NCBI RefSeq assembly: GCF_003315195.1
Contig: NZ_QNRV01000014.1
Coordinates: 1-63,282, forward strand
DNA: 63,282 nucleotides
Source: Sutterella wadsworthensis
GTDB lineage: Bacteria; Pseudomonadota; Gammaproteobacteria; Burkholderiales; Burkholderiaceae_F
Direction of reading: 5' to 3'
The notes beneath the pieces are model-generated. The model did no database searches. It was not told the DNA's origin and was given only the letters and a program-made list of their open reading frames with translations. The position numbers and the translations under genes are program-made. Below, piece by piece: positions 1-13,504 of this stretch (position 1 is its first letter; each line of letters begins with the position of its first letter).

Positions 1-381
1 AACGTCGTCCAGGATCCTTTTATCGCTCTGAGCATTTATCGGGCCCGCAACATTGTCGAACAGAGCTTCCAGCAGTTTAAGAATCAAACTGCTGGGGATC
101 GCCTCTACGCGACCTCAAGCACCTACATGGGCAAGCTGTTTGTCCAGGTATTGGCCCAGTCACTGCGCCTGATGATGCGTATGGCATGTCGACGCAACGA
201 AACGGCAACGAACCGTTTGCCCAACAATTCTTTGACGAAGGCCTTCATGCAGCTGCGTTATCTGAAGGCCAATAAACCATCTGATCGCAACGCTTGGAAA
301 ACAAAAGAGATCCCGAAAAAAATCCGAGATCTCTTTACCCTGTTAGGTTTACCCTTGCCCCCGCGGGTGTTCCGGGACTAG
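1..381 (+). CDS. Transposase, C-terminal fragment (IS1634/IS4-type DDE family)
   Basis: The frame is open from the first base of the window, so the gene begins upstream. The visible 126 residues start with a segment containing YRARNIVEQSFQQFK, followed by GDRLY and GKLFVQVLAQSL. This resembles the end of the catalytic domain of IS1634-like transposases (the Y-R-x(n)-E-x(n)-K signature and the following 'GKLFV' helix). These proteins move their own insertion sequence by a DDE cut-and-paste reaction. The gene converges on enolase, 91 bases away. I cannot see the first two acidic residues or the left inverted repeat, so I cannot say whether the element is intact. Family assignment is from remembered motif similarity. 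Confidence 0.7.
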   Translation, partial: NVVQDPFIALSIYRARNIVEQSFQQFKNQTAGDRLYATSSTYMGKLFVQVLAQSLRLMMRMACRRNETATNRLPNNSLTKAFMQLRYLKANKPSDRNAWKTKEIPKKIRDLFTLLGLPLPPRVFRD

Positions 382-472
382 GTGCATCCCCGGGAGTTTG
401 GGATTCAGCGCGGCAAGGATCTTTGCTGCCGGGAGCCCGTCAACAATGGGATCCGGCAGGGTTTTATGCCCT

Positions 473-1783
<1,311 letters not shown>

Positions 1784-1894
1784 TTACGAGTGGAAATGAT
1801 GGTTTGCTTGACGGCGCTATTCAGCCCGTCAGGCTTGGGTTGATAAAGAGCTCTCCGGCACCGCACTCCTTTGGATCAGCGAGCCGGCAGGAAA

Positions 1895-2752
1895 TCAGGA
1901 CGCAAAGCTCTCTTCAAGGTAGGGATGCGCCTTAACCAGACGATCGATCTCAACGAGCTCAGCAAGGAGTTCCTTCATGCGATTGAGCGGAACGGCATTG
2001 GGACCGTCAGAGAGTGCCTCTGCAGGATTCGGATGCGTTTCCATAAAGAACCCCGCAACGCCCACTGCGCAGGCCGCGCGCGCGAGCACCGGAACGAACT
2101 GACGCTGACCGCCGGAACTCGTGCCGTTGCCGCCGGGGAGCTGCACGGAATGCGTCGCATCCATGACAACCGGCGCGCCGGTCGCACGCATGATGGCCAG
2201 ACCGCGCATGTCGCTTACCAGGTTCCCGTAGCCAAAGGACGCTCCGCGTTCGCAGCACATGAAGCGATCGGGATCAAGTCCGGCTTCCTGAGCAGCCGCG
2301 CGGGCCTTGGCAATCACGTTCGCCATGTCGCCGGGAGCGAGGAACTGCCCCTTCTTGATATTGACGGGTTTGCCCGACTGCGCACAGGCCCGGATGAAGT
2401 CCGTCTGGCGGCAAAGGAAAGCCGGCGTCTGAAGCACATCCACGACCGCCGCGACCGCCGGCACTTCCGCTTCGGTATGCACGTCCGTGAGGACCGGCAC
2501 GCCTACTTCAGCGCGCACCTTGGCGAGGATCTCGAGCCCCTTTTCCATGCCCAGACCGCGGAAACTCTTTCCGGAGGTGCGGTTGGCCTTGTCGTAGCTG
2601 GCCTTGAAGATGTACGGGATACCGAGTTCGGCGGTGATCTCCTTCATCTGATGGGCAATGTCGAGCGCCATCGCTTCGGATTCGATCACGCAGGGACCGG
2701 CAATGAGAAAGAACGGACGGCGGTTGCCGACTTCATATCCGCAGAGCTGCAA
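1895..2752 (-). CDS. kdsA: 2-dehydro-3-deoxyphosphooctonate aldolase (Kdo-8-phosphate synthase)
   Basis: Condenses phosphoenolpyruvate with arabinose 5-phosphate to give Kdo-8-phosphate, the precursor of the Kdo sugar in lipopolysaccharide; this marks the organism as Gram-negative. The 285-residue protein contains the family N-terminal motif [11 protein letters not shown], the [12 protein letters not shown] substrate loop and [11 protein letters not shown]. The start appears to be TTG: AAGGAG lies 7 bases before it and the frame upstream contains no ATG between it and the terminator behind pyrG. A TTG start usually lowers translation. The gene follows pyrG after a terminator hairpin and precedes eno by 132 bases. 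Confidence 0.96.
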   Translation of the reverse strand: MQLCGYEVGNRRPFFLIAGPCVIESEAMALDIAHQMKEITAELGIPYIFKASYDKANRTSGKSFRGLGMEKGLEILAKVRAEVGVPVLTDVHTEAEVPAVAAVVDVLQTPAFLCRQTDFIRACAQSGKPVNIKKGQFLAPGDMANVIAKARAAAQEAGLDPDRFMCCERGASFGYGNLVSDMRGLAIMRATGAPVVMDATHSVQLPGGNGTSSGGQRQFVPVLARAACAVGVAGFFMETHPNPAEALSDGPNAVPLNRMKELLAELVEIDRLVKAHPYLEESFAS

Positions 2753-2785
2753 AGCGCGTCTCCTTGAAGGGTGAATGAATTTCAG

Positions 2786-2822
2786 AAAAACCGCCCGAGG
2801 TTCGGTGGAGAATCCGGGCGGC
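2786..2822 (-). terminator. Intrinsic terminator behind pyrG
   Basis: A 7-bp G+C stem (CCGCCCG at 2791-2797 with CGGGCGG at 2815-2821) is flanked by A5 on one side and T6 on the other, so it can end transcripts in both directions. On the minus strand it lies 19 bases after the pyrG stop and 39 bases before the kdsA start, so it separates these two genes at least partly. Confidence 0.75.
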
Positions 2823-2840
2823 TTTTTTGTCAGGCGGGTT

Positions 2841-4589
<1,749 letters not shown>

Positions 4590-4735
4590 TCACGCAGCGG
4601 ATCGCTCGCCAAGTATTCCCATGCGTTAGGGATGCACTGCAAGTTAACTTATTATTTTAATGAACTTACTGCGTTTTCTTCGAGCAGATTTTTTCGGACT
4701 GCCCGCTGCAGTGTTCTGCTGACCAGAAGAGCATG

Positions 4736-4763
4736 AAGGCTGAGGCGGCCTAGTCTCAGCCTT
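4736..4763 (-). terminator. Hairpin behind the cation efflux gene
   Basis: A perfect 9-bp inverted repeat (AAGGCTGAG with CTCAGCCTT) lies 26 bases after the stop of the cation diffusion facilitator gene. There is no run of T on the minus strand and only four T on the plus strand, so termination is weakly supported. Confidence 0.4.
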
Positions 4764-4788
4764 TTGAAACGCTCTCCGGACACCCTCA

Positions 4789-5892
4789 TCAGGCGCGAAG
4801 CGCTGCCGGCTGCGGCGCCGGCGCTGCATGCCGGCATCCTGAGCAGTTCGAGCAGTCAGCGCGGCGGATCACGCGCTCCGTACCTTCACAATTCCAGCAC
4901 GGTCCCATGCCTTCCCACTCGGGCTGAACCGTAACGTGGTCGATATTAAAGCGCCCCTTGATGCCTTCGCGAACGGCGTGCAGGATCCGCGGCCAGCACT
5001 GGTACGAAGCAATGCGCACGTGGCACTGCAAAGCATCATGCCCCGGGGTAATCGTCCATATATGAAGATCATGAACTTCATCCACACCGGGCACTGAGCG
5101 GATGTATTCGCCGACAGCATCAAAGTTCGTTTGTTCAGGCGTGCCGTCAAGCAGAATTCGTACGGATTCGCTGAGCACTTTCCAGGTTGCGCGAAGGAGC
5201 AAAAGACCGACAAACATCGAAAGGAGCGGATCGACAATAGCCGGACCGCCCGCCCAAATGATGCCGCCCGCGGCGATAGCCGCCACTGAACCCAGCAGAT
5301 CTCCGAGCACATGCAGAAGCGCCGCACGCGTATTGACGTTCTGGCGGTCGCGCGACAAGGACCAAGCGACAGCCACGTTGATTAAGAGTCCCGCAAAGGC
5401 AATCACCATAACGCTGCCGCCCGCAACGGCTGCCGGCTCACGGATACGTTCAATCGCTTCATAAAAGAGCCAGAAGGTAACGCCTAAAAGCGTCAGACCG
5501 TTGACAAAGGCCGCAATCACTTCAACGCGGCCGTGTCCGAAGCTGTGCGCTTCATCGGCACCCTTCATTGCAAGACGATTGGCGACCAGTGCGAACAAGA
5601 GACTCATGGAGTCTGTGACCATATGGCCGGCGTCACCGATCAGGGCGAGTGAATTCGCCCACCAGCCGCCGACCAACTCAATAACCGAGAAGCTCAGCGT
5701 GAGGAGCACGGCAAAGCCAAGAACCGACAGACGGGTCTTCTCGGCAGCGTGCGAACGCGGGCTGTCTCCTTCCCCATGACTGAAGAATTCGCTCGGAGAT
5801 TCCAAGGCCGTGGGATTGTTTGTGTCCGCTTCCAGAATTGCTTCGTTCTGAATGCCTGCGGTCGCCGGCGTTTGGGTTTCGATCTTCGTCAT
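4789..5892 (-). CDS. Cation diffusion facilitator (CzcD/ZitB-like metal efflux)
   Basis: Predicted inner-membrane proton-coupled exporter of zinc or a similar divalent metal. The 367-residue protein has a long hydrophilic N-terminus (about 55 residues). It then carries the CDF transmembrane region, with the metal-site helix ALIGDAGHMVTDSMSL (HxxxD) and a second half-site SFGHGRVEV before further membrane segments. A C-terminal cytoplasmic domain follows (GVDEVHDLHIWTI). The tail is odd: after the normal end it adds a Cys-rich stretch of pattern CxxC-x11-CxxCxxC, which could bind metal. The start is supported by GAGGGAGAG upstream. The metal cannot be told from sequence. Confidence 0.93.
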   Translation of the reverse strand: MTKIETQTPATAGIQNEAILEADTNNPTALESPSEFFSHGEGDSPRSHAAEKTRLSVLGFAVLLTLSFSVIELVGGWWANSLALIGDAGHMVTDSMSLLFALVANRLAMKGADEAHSFGHGRVEVIAAFVNGLTLLGVTFWLFYEAIERIREPAAVAGGSVMVIAFAGLLINVAVAWSLSRDRQNVNTRAALLHVLGDLLGSVAAIAAGGIIWAGGPAIVDPLLSMFVGLLLLRATWKVLSESVRILLDGTPEQTNFDAVGEYIRSVPGVDEVHDLHIWTITPGHDALQCHVRIASYQCWPRILHAVREGIKGRFNIDHVTVQPEWEGMGPCWNCEGTERVIRRADCSNCSGCRHAAPAPQPAALRA

Positions 5893-5996
5893 ATGCGTCT
5901 CTCCCTCGGAGAGCAGTCAATATATTTTTGCGGCTTTGTCCTTCAGTTCTTCCTTAACAAATGAGAATCACTGCCATTCTGTAATCCCCATAGCGG

Positions 5997-6035
5997 AACG
6001 GCTCCGTTTCCCAAGGCGGGAACGGAGCCGTTTTT
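5997..6035 (+). terminator. Strong inverted repeat with T-run on the plus strand
   Basis: A perfect 12-bp inverted repeat, AACGGCTCCGTT (5997-6008) with AACGGAGCCGTT (6021-6032), is followed by T5 on the plus strand. The only nearby genes (argG upstream, cation efflux gene downstream) are on the minus strand, where no T-run follows. It may still act as an argG 3' hairpin, or it may end antisense transcription. Confidence 0.5.
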
Positions 6036-6111
6036 GAACGCGATGCAGTTTAGCGCGAAGTGAAACCTCAGGCTAAATTGAATTGCAAGAATTTATTTCA
6101 CGTAAATGAAA

Positions 6112-7718
<1,607 letters not shown>

Positions 7719-8360
7719 TCAAAAGAGCCGTTTGAGCGCTGTCTGCAGAGCGGGCAGCACCTTGCGGTCATTAGGCCGATTCAAAAACGCTGCCAGTTGA
7801 TCCGCCGGCACAAGACTCACCGCCTGACTCTCCCATCCCATATCAGCAGGCGTTCCCGCCGCCCGAAACGCAAGGTAGTAGCGCGTGATGGTTTTGGTGC
7901 GTTCAATGTCACAGAGCCATTCAAGCGGCCGAGCATCCAATCCGCTTTCCTCCCAGCCTTCTTTCACGGCATTTGCCGCGAGGGTCAGCCCGGGCTCCAA
8001 CCGACCTTTGGGAAAAGTCGCCTCCACTCCGCCGAATTGATTGGTCGGGTGGACCAGCCAGATACGCCGATCGGGTTCAATGATGACAAGGCCGCTCGTT
8101 CGGCGCTTATCCGTTGCCGGGAAAGGCGGCTCCGCTACGGCCGGCAGTTCATGCGCAAAGCGCACCCAATCCAAGCATTCAAACGGCGCATGCGTGAGTG
8201 CAATGCCGTTAAGCACGGCTGGAAGAAGCGTCGGATCGGTTATGGAGAAAGTAGCTGCTGCCCCAGAATCGCCCCAAGCAGAGACATGACTCGATCTTGT
8301 CGGACGAGACACGGCGACGGGTTCGCCGTTTTCATCAAGCTGAGGATGAAAAATCGTCAT
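7719..8360 (-). CDS. Nudix hydrolase-like protein
   Basis: 213 residues. The region from about residue 88 (SGLVIIEPDRRIWLVHP) to 190 fits a Nudix fold. The Nudix box is recognisable but degenerate: GRLEPGLTLAANAV followed by KEGWEESGL. It keeps the metal-binding EExxE-type core (E in KEG and EE in WEESG), while the first conserved Glu is lost and the usual Arg is Lys. Nudix enzymes hydrolyse nucleoside diphosphates linked to another moiety; the substrate here cannot be told. The first 85 residues are extra to the core domain. It ends with KRLF at the stop. No good ribosome-binding site is visible before the ATG. Confidence 0.8.
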   Translation of the reverse strand: MTIFHPQLDENGEPVAVSRPTRSSHVSAWGDSGAAATFSITDPTLLPAVLNGIALTHAPFECLDWVRFAHELPAVAEPPFPATDKRRTSGLVIIEPDRRIWLVHPTNQFGGVEATFPKGRLEPGLTLAANAVKEGWEESGLDARPLEWLCDIERTKTITRYYLAFRAAGTPADMGWESQAVSLVPADQLAAFLNRPNDRKVLPALQTALKRLF

Positions 8361-8826
8361 CGTTGTTTTTTTTCATTAAGCCCACTGCTGAGCGGGCGGC
8401 CGAGCTGCGGAGACGGATGACGTGCGGTTGTTTTGGCCGCGCGAAAGATGAAATATTTGATTGTGCACGTCTGAATGTATTTGCACATCAGTATCAACAC
8501 TAAGTTCGTGCACGCCACCATTATCAGGTCAATGGATTACGTCGCAACCCCCTACTTTTGAATCAGCCGTCATACACTTCAAAAACCAACAGATGGGCTT
8601 TCGGTAAACGAAATATCTTTAGCGTTAATCCCTTTTCCTGTCACTGCGCTCAGGACCAAGAGCGGCATTGACGGGGCGCTGCGGATACAAACCGGACCGT
8701 GAGTTTGTCAGGACCAATCGGCAGTAAAGGGCGGCGCCTAGTGAGGCGCCGCCCGCTGCTGCCTATAAAAGTACGGCGCCTCAAACCCAATGGAAGCGCC
8801 GCCAAAACCACATAGGAGCAATCTTC
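8361..8826. other. Intergenic region between Nudix gene and asparaginase gene, with a strong hairpin
   Basis: No gene is supported here. At 8729-8754 there is a perfect 11-bp inverted repeat (GGGCGGCGCCT with AGGCGCCGCCC, loop AGTG) about 70 bases before the asparaginase start. It has no T-run on the plus strand. It could be a 5' leader structure of the asparaginase mRNA or a protein-binding site. Both divergent genes must have their promoters in this region. Confidence 0.5.
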
Positions 8827-9864
8827 ATGTTCAAGCAAACGCTTCTCGCGCTCTCTTTGGCTGCCGCCTCGACCGCTGCGCTCGCTCTGCCCAATATCGC
8901 CGTTCTCGCCACGGGCGGCACGATTGCCGGCGCCGGCGCATCTTCGACCGGCTCGGCCTACAAGGCCGGTGCGGTGTCGGTGAACCACCTCGTGGACGCT
9001 GTTCCGCAGCTCGCCAAGATTGCGAACGTGACGCCTATCCAGGTGACCAATATTGGCTCTCAGGATATGTCTGACGAAGTTTGGCTCAAACTCGCCAAGA
9101 CGCTTGCGAGCGACTGCGGCAAATATGACGGGTTCGTCATCACGCACGGCACCGATACGATGGAAGAAACCGCCTACTTCCTGCAGCTCACCACGGCCTG
9201 CAAGAAGCCTGTGGTTTTGGTTGGCGCCATGCTCCCTTCCACCGGTCTTTCTGCTGACGGTCCGCGCAACCTCTACAACGCCGTACTGACGGCTGCCACG
9301 CCTGACACGGCTAAACAGGGCGTCGTCGTTGCAATGGACAATGTTGTCATCGGCGCCCGCGACGTCTTTAAGTCAAATACCACGCAGCCTGAAACGTTCC
9401 AAGCCATGAACTTCGGCAAAGTGGGCTGGATCTTCAACGACAAGGTCACCTATGAAGCCGCCGGTCTGCGCGCTCAGCTCAAAGCGCCGTTTGACGTGAC
9501 GAAGCTCGATCAGCTGCCCAAAGTCGGCATCGTCTACAACCACGCCGGCGTCGAGGGCTATCAGGCTGAAGCACTCGTGAAGGCGGGCTACAAAGGCATC
9601 GTCTCTGCGGGCGTCGGCAACGGCAACATCCACAAGGCTGTCTGGCCGGTCCTTGAAAAGGCTGCGCAGGACGGCCTAGTGGTGGTTCGTGCTTCGCGTG
9701 TGCCGACCGGCTCTGCAACGAAGGATGCTGAAGTCGACGACGAGAAGATGCATTGGGTTGCCGCTCAGTCCCTTAATCCCCAGAAGGCTCGCGTCCTTCT
9801 CCAGCTCTCGCTCACGAAGACCGCCGACTGGAAGGAAGTTCAGCAGTACTTTGACAAGTACTAA
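8827..9864 (+). CDS. ansB: L-asparaginase, type II, periplasmic
   Basis: Hydrolyses asparagine to aspartate and ammonia in the periplasm, which in anaerobes feeds fumarate respiration. The 345-residue protein begins with a Sec signal peptide ending near ALA|LPN at residues 19-21. It then shows both catalytic signatures: ATGGTIAG with the nucleophile Thr, and HGTDTMEET with the second Thr and Asp. AGGAG lies before the ATG. It is a single-gene unit with a strong hairpin upstream and a terminator downstream. Some family members also hydrolyse glutamine; sequence alone does not settle this. Confidence 0.95.
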   Translation: MFKQTLLALSLAAASTAALALPNIAVLATGGTIAGAGASSTGSAYKAGAVSVNHLVDAVPQLAKIANVTPIQVTNIGSQDMSDEVWLKLAKTLASDCGKYDGFVITHGTDTMEETAYFLQLTTACKKPVVLVGAMLPSTGLSADGPRNLYNAVLTAATPDTAKQGVVVAMDNVVIGARDVFKSNTTQPETFQAMNFGKVGWIFNDKVTYEAAGLRAQLKAPFDVTKLDQLPKVGIVYNHAGVEGYQAEALVKAGYKGIVSAGVGNGNIHKAVWPVLEKAAQDGLVVVRASRVPTGSATKDAEVDDEKMHWVAAQSLNPQKARVLLQLSLTKTADWKEVQQYFDKY

Positions 9865-9872
9865 TCTCCCTC

Positions 9873-9907
9873 AAAAAAAGAGCATCCTGCCGACAGCGGG
9901 ATGCTCT
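9873..9907 (-). terminator. Intrinsic terminator of the pyridoxal kinase gene
   Basis: A 9-bp stem (AGAGCATCC with GGATGCTCT) is followed on the minus strand by T7. It lies about 75 bases after the stop of the minus-strand kinase gene and 9 bases from the asparaginase stop, so it may serve both converging genes. Confidence 0.75.
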
Positions 9908-9920
9908 TCAAAGAACCTTC

Positions 9921-9956
9921 ACGGCCGCCGATGCTCTGCGCACGGGCGGCCGTTTT
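9921..9956 (+). terminator. Intrinsic terminator of the asparaginase gene
   Basis: A perfect 9-bp stem (ACGGCCGCC with GGCGGCCGT) ends in T4 on the plus strand, 56 bases after the asparaginase stop. It partly overlaps the 3' region of the converging kinase transcript. Confidence 0.65.
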
Positions 9957-9980
9957 GCATAACCGCTGCCAAGGCGCCAA

Positions 9981-10859
9981 TCAAAGGAGCTCGTAGGTCG
10001 ACGACTGAATCGGCAGATTGAGATTGGGCAGTACCCGTTCGAGCAGAATGCCTTCGCGATTGTCGCCCTGATAGCCGAAAGTCGCGCGAATGCCCTGCAA
10101 AATGAACTGGGCCGCTCGGTCAAGCGCAACCGGAAGGCTGTCACCCTGCAGAAGCGCCCCGGTGACGACGCTCGTAAAGGCATCGCCCGTACCCGGATAA
10201 TGGGCCGGAAGGTAAGGGCACGTGACCTTCCACGCCCGGCCGTCGGAGCGGCTGGACGCAACAACCGAGGTCAGATCCGGCCGGCCGACGACCGGCACGC
10301 CGGTAATGATCACCGTATCGGGCCCCTGAGCGGAAAGCGCCTTAAGGGCTTCCTTTAAAAGTTCGTCCGAACACTCATGCTGATAAGGGCGATCGAGCAG
10401 CGCAAAGAGTTCTGTCAGATTGGGCGTCAGCACATCCGCACGCCGCGCCAGAACGCGCATTTCAAGCACCATCTCCTTGGTCATTCCGGCATAAAGTCGG
10501 CCGTTGTCCCCCAAAACCGGGTCGACAACAATAAGCGTGTCCTCACGGCGGAAATCATCAATGAAACCCGAAACGATCTGAATCTGCCTGGGCGAACCCA
10601 GGTAGCCCGTGTATATCGCATCAAACTCGATTTCGAGCTTCTTCCAGCCGGCAATCATTTTCGGCATCTCGTCGGTCAGATCGAGAAAACTGTATTCCGG
10701 ATACTGCGTATGGTTGGAAAGAATGGCCGTCGGCAGCGGACAGACATCAAATCCCATTGTTGAAAGAATCGGGATCACGACCATCAAACTCACACGCCCA
10801 ACCCCCGAAAGGTCATGAACGGCGGCAATTCTGCGGGTACTTTTGCGGGCGGGAGTCAT
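9981..10859 (-). CDS. pdxY: Pyridoxal/pyridoxine kinase (PdxY/PdxK-like)
   Basis: Phosphorylates B6 vitamers to pyridoxal phosphate in the salvage pathway; the PLP-dependent decarboxylases elsewhere in this window need that cofactor. The protein has 292 residues from the ATG at 10859; a TTG four codons upstream is possible, and neither has a clear ribosome-binding site. Motifs: AAVHDLSGVGRVSL at the N-terminus, VDPVLGDNGRLY, TPNLTELFALL, and the ribokinase-type catalytic loop YPGTGDAF with its Asp. PdxY and PdxK are hard to tell apart by eye, so the symbol is tentative. Confidence 0.9.
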   Translation of the reverse strand: MTPARKSTRRIAAVHDLSGVGRVSLMVVIPILSTMGFDVCPLPTAILSNHTQYPEYSFLDLTDEMPKMIAGWKKLEIEFDAIYTGYLGSPRQIQIVSGFIDDFRREDTLIVVDPVLGDNGRLYAGMTKEMVLEMRVLARRADVLTPNLTELFALLDRPYQHECSDELLKEALKALSAQGPDTVIITGVPVVGRPDLTSVVASSRSDGRAWKVTCPYLPAHYPGTGDAFTSVVTGALLQGDSLPVALDRAAQFILQGIRATFGYQGDNREGILLERVLPNLNLPIQSSTYELL

Positions 10860-10871
10860 TCGATCACACAA

Positions 10872-11609
10872 TGAAATGGACAGGTCGGGGTTTACCTAAA
10901 ATCGTCTTAATAAGAAACCGTATTAAATCTCTGCGGTTCCCCTAACCCATTACAAAACAGACTGATGGGTTAGATTTTACACCAGGCAAAGATTGACCAA
11001 AAGCAACTTCTCAAACTACATGAAATCCCTCATACTTCAACGCCTGACGAATAATGCCCCTGTCAAGAAACTCTGAATAAGCACAACTACACGCTCGCAA
11101 AATATCAAAAATGAGTCCAACTGCCGCTGCAGACTTTGACTTAACCTCTCCTGTCGAAAGTACACTGCATCATTTTTTTAGGCATTTTGAAATAGTCATA
11201 TTTGTTATATTTCAAATAGATGATAATTTACTGAGTGCTCTTGAGATTTAAATTTACTTTCACTGCTATAAAGTTTATGACTTCCTAGAAGGATGCTCGT
11301 ACCATAGTTATGTCTCTCCTTTTGTGTGACTTAACCGGCACATCACGAATATTACGAGGCCAACGTCTTCCCGAGCACTCTGGCGTGAATAAACCCTCCT
11401 ATATGAATGGTTGCCGGTATTTTTTTGCCACCAATAGAAGAACACTGATTTTATGAATTTGCCGTAATTATCTGGTTATTGAACTTTACGCAGTTTATTC
11501 GTTCCGACCAATCGTAAACAGAATTTGAGCGTATGAATCGCCCATTGGATGACGAAGGCATCAGAACGGATGGACCGTATCGAAATAGATTGTATGCATG
11601 GGTTTTTCT
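10872..11609. other. AT-rich intergenic region
   Basis: About 740 bases with lower G+C than the flanks. Only short unconvincing frames are present. I see no transposase remnant or tRNA. The minus-strand kinase promoter must lie near its left edge. Confidence 0.4.
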
Positions 11610-11734
11610 GAGTCTGTGGCAAGCGGACGTGCGAAATGTTGGGTATCGCACGTCCGCCGCCCAGCTTCCTCGCTAAGAGCGTTAGACGTCGGTATGAGGT
11701 GCTCCACTTGCCGTACGTTTAACGCTCATTTTTT
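11610..11734 (+). ncRNA. Structured RNA element, copy 1, with intrinsic terminator
   Basis: Two hairpins in series. Hairpin 1 has an 11-bp perfect stem (GCGGACGTGCG 11623-11633 with CGCACGTCCGC 11647-11657) and a loop holding TGTTGGG. Hairpin 2 has a long stem (GAGCGTTA 11677-11684 with TAACGCTC 11720-11727, continued by ACGT/ACGT and GG/CC), the loop sequence AGGTGCTCC, and then T6, so it looks like a Rho-independent terminator. A second copy of exactly the same 125-nt length lies at 32692-32816 on the minus strand. The stems differ but still pair, and both loops are kept. No coding gene precedes this copy on the same strand, so it may be an independent small RNA. Confidence 0.7.
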
Positions 11735-11861
11735 GTGCAGTTCAATATTGAATACACTCATAAACGGCACAGAAAGCGTTTCTCAGAATGGCTTTATGGC
11801 AGTTTTTTTCAACTGCCGTTAGGCTTAAAAGCACTTTTCCTTTATGCAGTTGTGAGCCGCC

Positions 11862-12295
11862 ATGCCCAAACTTAAATTTGCCGACGATCTGCCGCAGCCA
11901 GCTTCGGTCAATGCGCCGCTTCAATGCCAAATCTGCTTTGAATCACCTGCCGAGACGGCAGCTGAAGCGACCCCGGAGGAACCGTCTCTCTTTGCTGAGT
12001 GCGACAACACGAACGAACGGGATCAGCAGGCTGCCCCTCAGCAGCAAGCCCATTGCCCTCCGGCAAAAACGGCTTTGTCCGATCACGGCCGGCAGCGCTA
12101 CTCACTCGAAAAAAGCGGGAAGCACTTGAGCTCTTCAATCGAGGCTACGGCTATAAGCGTGCAAGCATTGTGCTCGGCGTGCCGGCTTATACCGTACGCG
12201 ACTGGAACCGCCTTTATAAGGAGAATCGATTCCTGCAGAGCGGCAGCACTCTGGACACGAAATCGCTCTGGGAAGAAACAGCCGATGAAGGCTGA
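11862..12295 (+). CDS. Small helix-turn-helix protein, read through a -1 frameshift at an A6 tract
   Basis: Two overlapping frames make sense only when joined. The first frame starts at 11862 (MPKLKFADDLPQ...) and gives a Gln/Ala/Pro-rich region. The second frame carries a clear HTH of the type found at the start of IS3-like transposase OrfA proteins, with ALELFNRGYGYKRASIVLG and VPAYTVRDWNRLYKE. A slip of one base back in the run of six A at 12109-12114 joins RYSLEK to KREALELF. The product would be about 144 residues. No integrase partner follows, and no good ribosome-binding site is visible. It could be a programmed frameshift, a decayed gene, or a sequencing error. Confidence 0.5.
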
Positions 12296-12302
12296 TGGAG
12301 CT

Positions 12303-13067
12303 TCAGCTTAAGAGCTCCCAAGCGGTCTTCACAAAAAGCACCGCCAGCACAGCGCCGATGATCGGCCGAACAATTTTGGTGCCGTTTTGAAGCACTAACC
12401 CGGCGCCAATGTAATGACCGGCAATGCCGAAGATCCCTGCGGTCAGACCAAGAAGCCAAATCACTTCACCAGAAAGCGCAAACGTTGCAAATGCTGCGAT
12501 ATTGCTCGCGAGGTTCACCGCCTTCATGGTCCCAGAGGCCGACCGCACGCCCATTTTTGCCCAAAGCGTAAAAGCGAGCAGCATAAAGGTGCCGGCTCCG
12601 GGCCCGTAGAACCCATCATAGACGCCGCAGATGAGCGACGAGATGCAGAGAATGACAAGCTGCTTTCGCGCAGTGATAATCCCTTCGTCATTAGACATCA
12701 CCGCCCGCTTTGAAAGCACAAAAAAGGCAGCAATCGGCAGCAGTCCCACGAGAATGAGTTCAAAGACACGCTCGGGCACCAGCAGCGCCAGATGCGCACC
12801 GGCAGCACTGCCCAAAAGCGAACACACAATGGCCGGCAGGGATTTGCGGATATTGAGAAATCCCGCACGCCAAAGCCGAAAGGCCGAAACCACTGTTCCC
12901 ATGGCGCTCGAAAGCTTGTTGGTACCCAGCGCCAAATGTGCCGGCACGCCGGCAATGAGATAAGCCGGCAGCGCAATCAGACCGCCGCCGCCCGCCACGG
13001 CATCAACGAGGCCGCCCAAAAAAACGAGCGGACAAACGATGAGAAAAGTAATGAGATCGAGCTCCAT
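12303..13067 (-). CDS. TauE/SafE-family membrane exporter
   Basis: 254-residue polytopic inner-membrane protein with about eight hydrophobic segments. The first repeat carries the family motif GGLVDAVAGGGGLIALP and the second carries GVYDGFYGPGAGTFMLL; these two Gly-rich motifs define the TauE/SafE (DUF81) family. Members export or import sulfite, sulfoacetate or related organic anions, and the substrate here is unknown. It converges on the HTH ORF with only 7 bases between the stops. It stands alone, so the neighbourhood gives no hint of substrate. Confidence 0.9.
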   Translation of the reverse strand: MELDLITFLIVCPLVFLGGLVDAVAGGGGLIALPAYLIAGVPAHLALGTNKLSSAMGTVVSAFRLWRAGFLNIRKSLPAIVCSLLGSAAGAHLALLVPERVFELILVGLLPIAAFFVLSKRAVMSNDEGIITARKQLVILCISSLICGVYDGFYGPGAGTFMLLAFTLWAKMGVRSASGTMKAVNLASNIAAFATFALSGEVIWLLGLTAGIFGIAGHYIGAGLVLQNGTKIVRPIIGAVLAVLFVKTAWELLS

Positions 13068-13504
13068 GGCGGCGGATTCCCAGTATTTGGAAAGATTTGA
13101 TCATAACCACTCCCAAACACCCCTCCATACACGTTTGGACTTACTGCATCCGCACCAGCTCAAATCCGTTGAATGTCTCTTCGCGCGGGCTTCATTCCAT
13201 CGTCGGATATTTAAAAAAACAATCTTCGCAGCCCGCTCATCCGGGCATGATCTCTGCCGAAATTGATGCTGCCCGCCAGGCCAAAAGTAATCACATATTC
13301 ATCAACATATTGTTATTGATAAATATTTAGGGAATTTCCGGGGAAGAATCGTTGACCGGAAAAGCAATTAATGATGCATTCATGAGGACTTTGTTTAAGC
13401 CCGAGATTAAAACTTTTAATAACGAGCGGATTCTTTCGAGTTCCTCTTCCGCCGCAGCCTTCAGCGCTGCGTCGGTTGGGGCTCCAGCAGCAAAGGTGTT
13501 CATC
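13068..13504. promoter_or_regulatory. Leader of the cadB paralogue with TTGAT-type inverted repeat
   Basis: At 13301-13320 an ATCAA and a TTGAT half-site face each other across 10 bases, with AACATATTGTT nested between. Similar ATCAA/TTGAT dyads occur before cadB and speF in this window, so a shared regulator is possible. The frame upstream of the chosen start (13352-13504) is open but Ser/Ala-rich and absent from CadB relatives. Confidence 0.35.

Noticed and set aside
301-345. GAGATC/GATCTC inverted repeat at the end of the transposase gene as another cassette-type hairpin
   Set aside because: It lies inside coding sequence, has a longer loop without AGGA, and no other cassette part is near.
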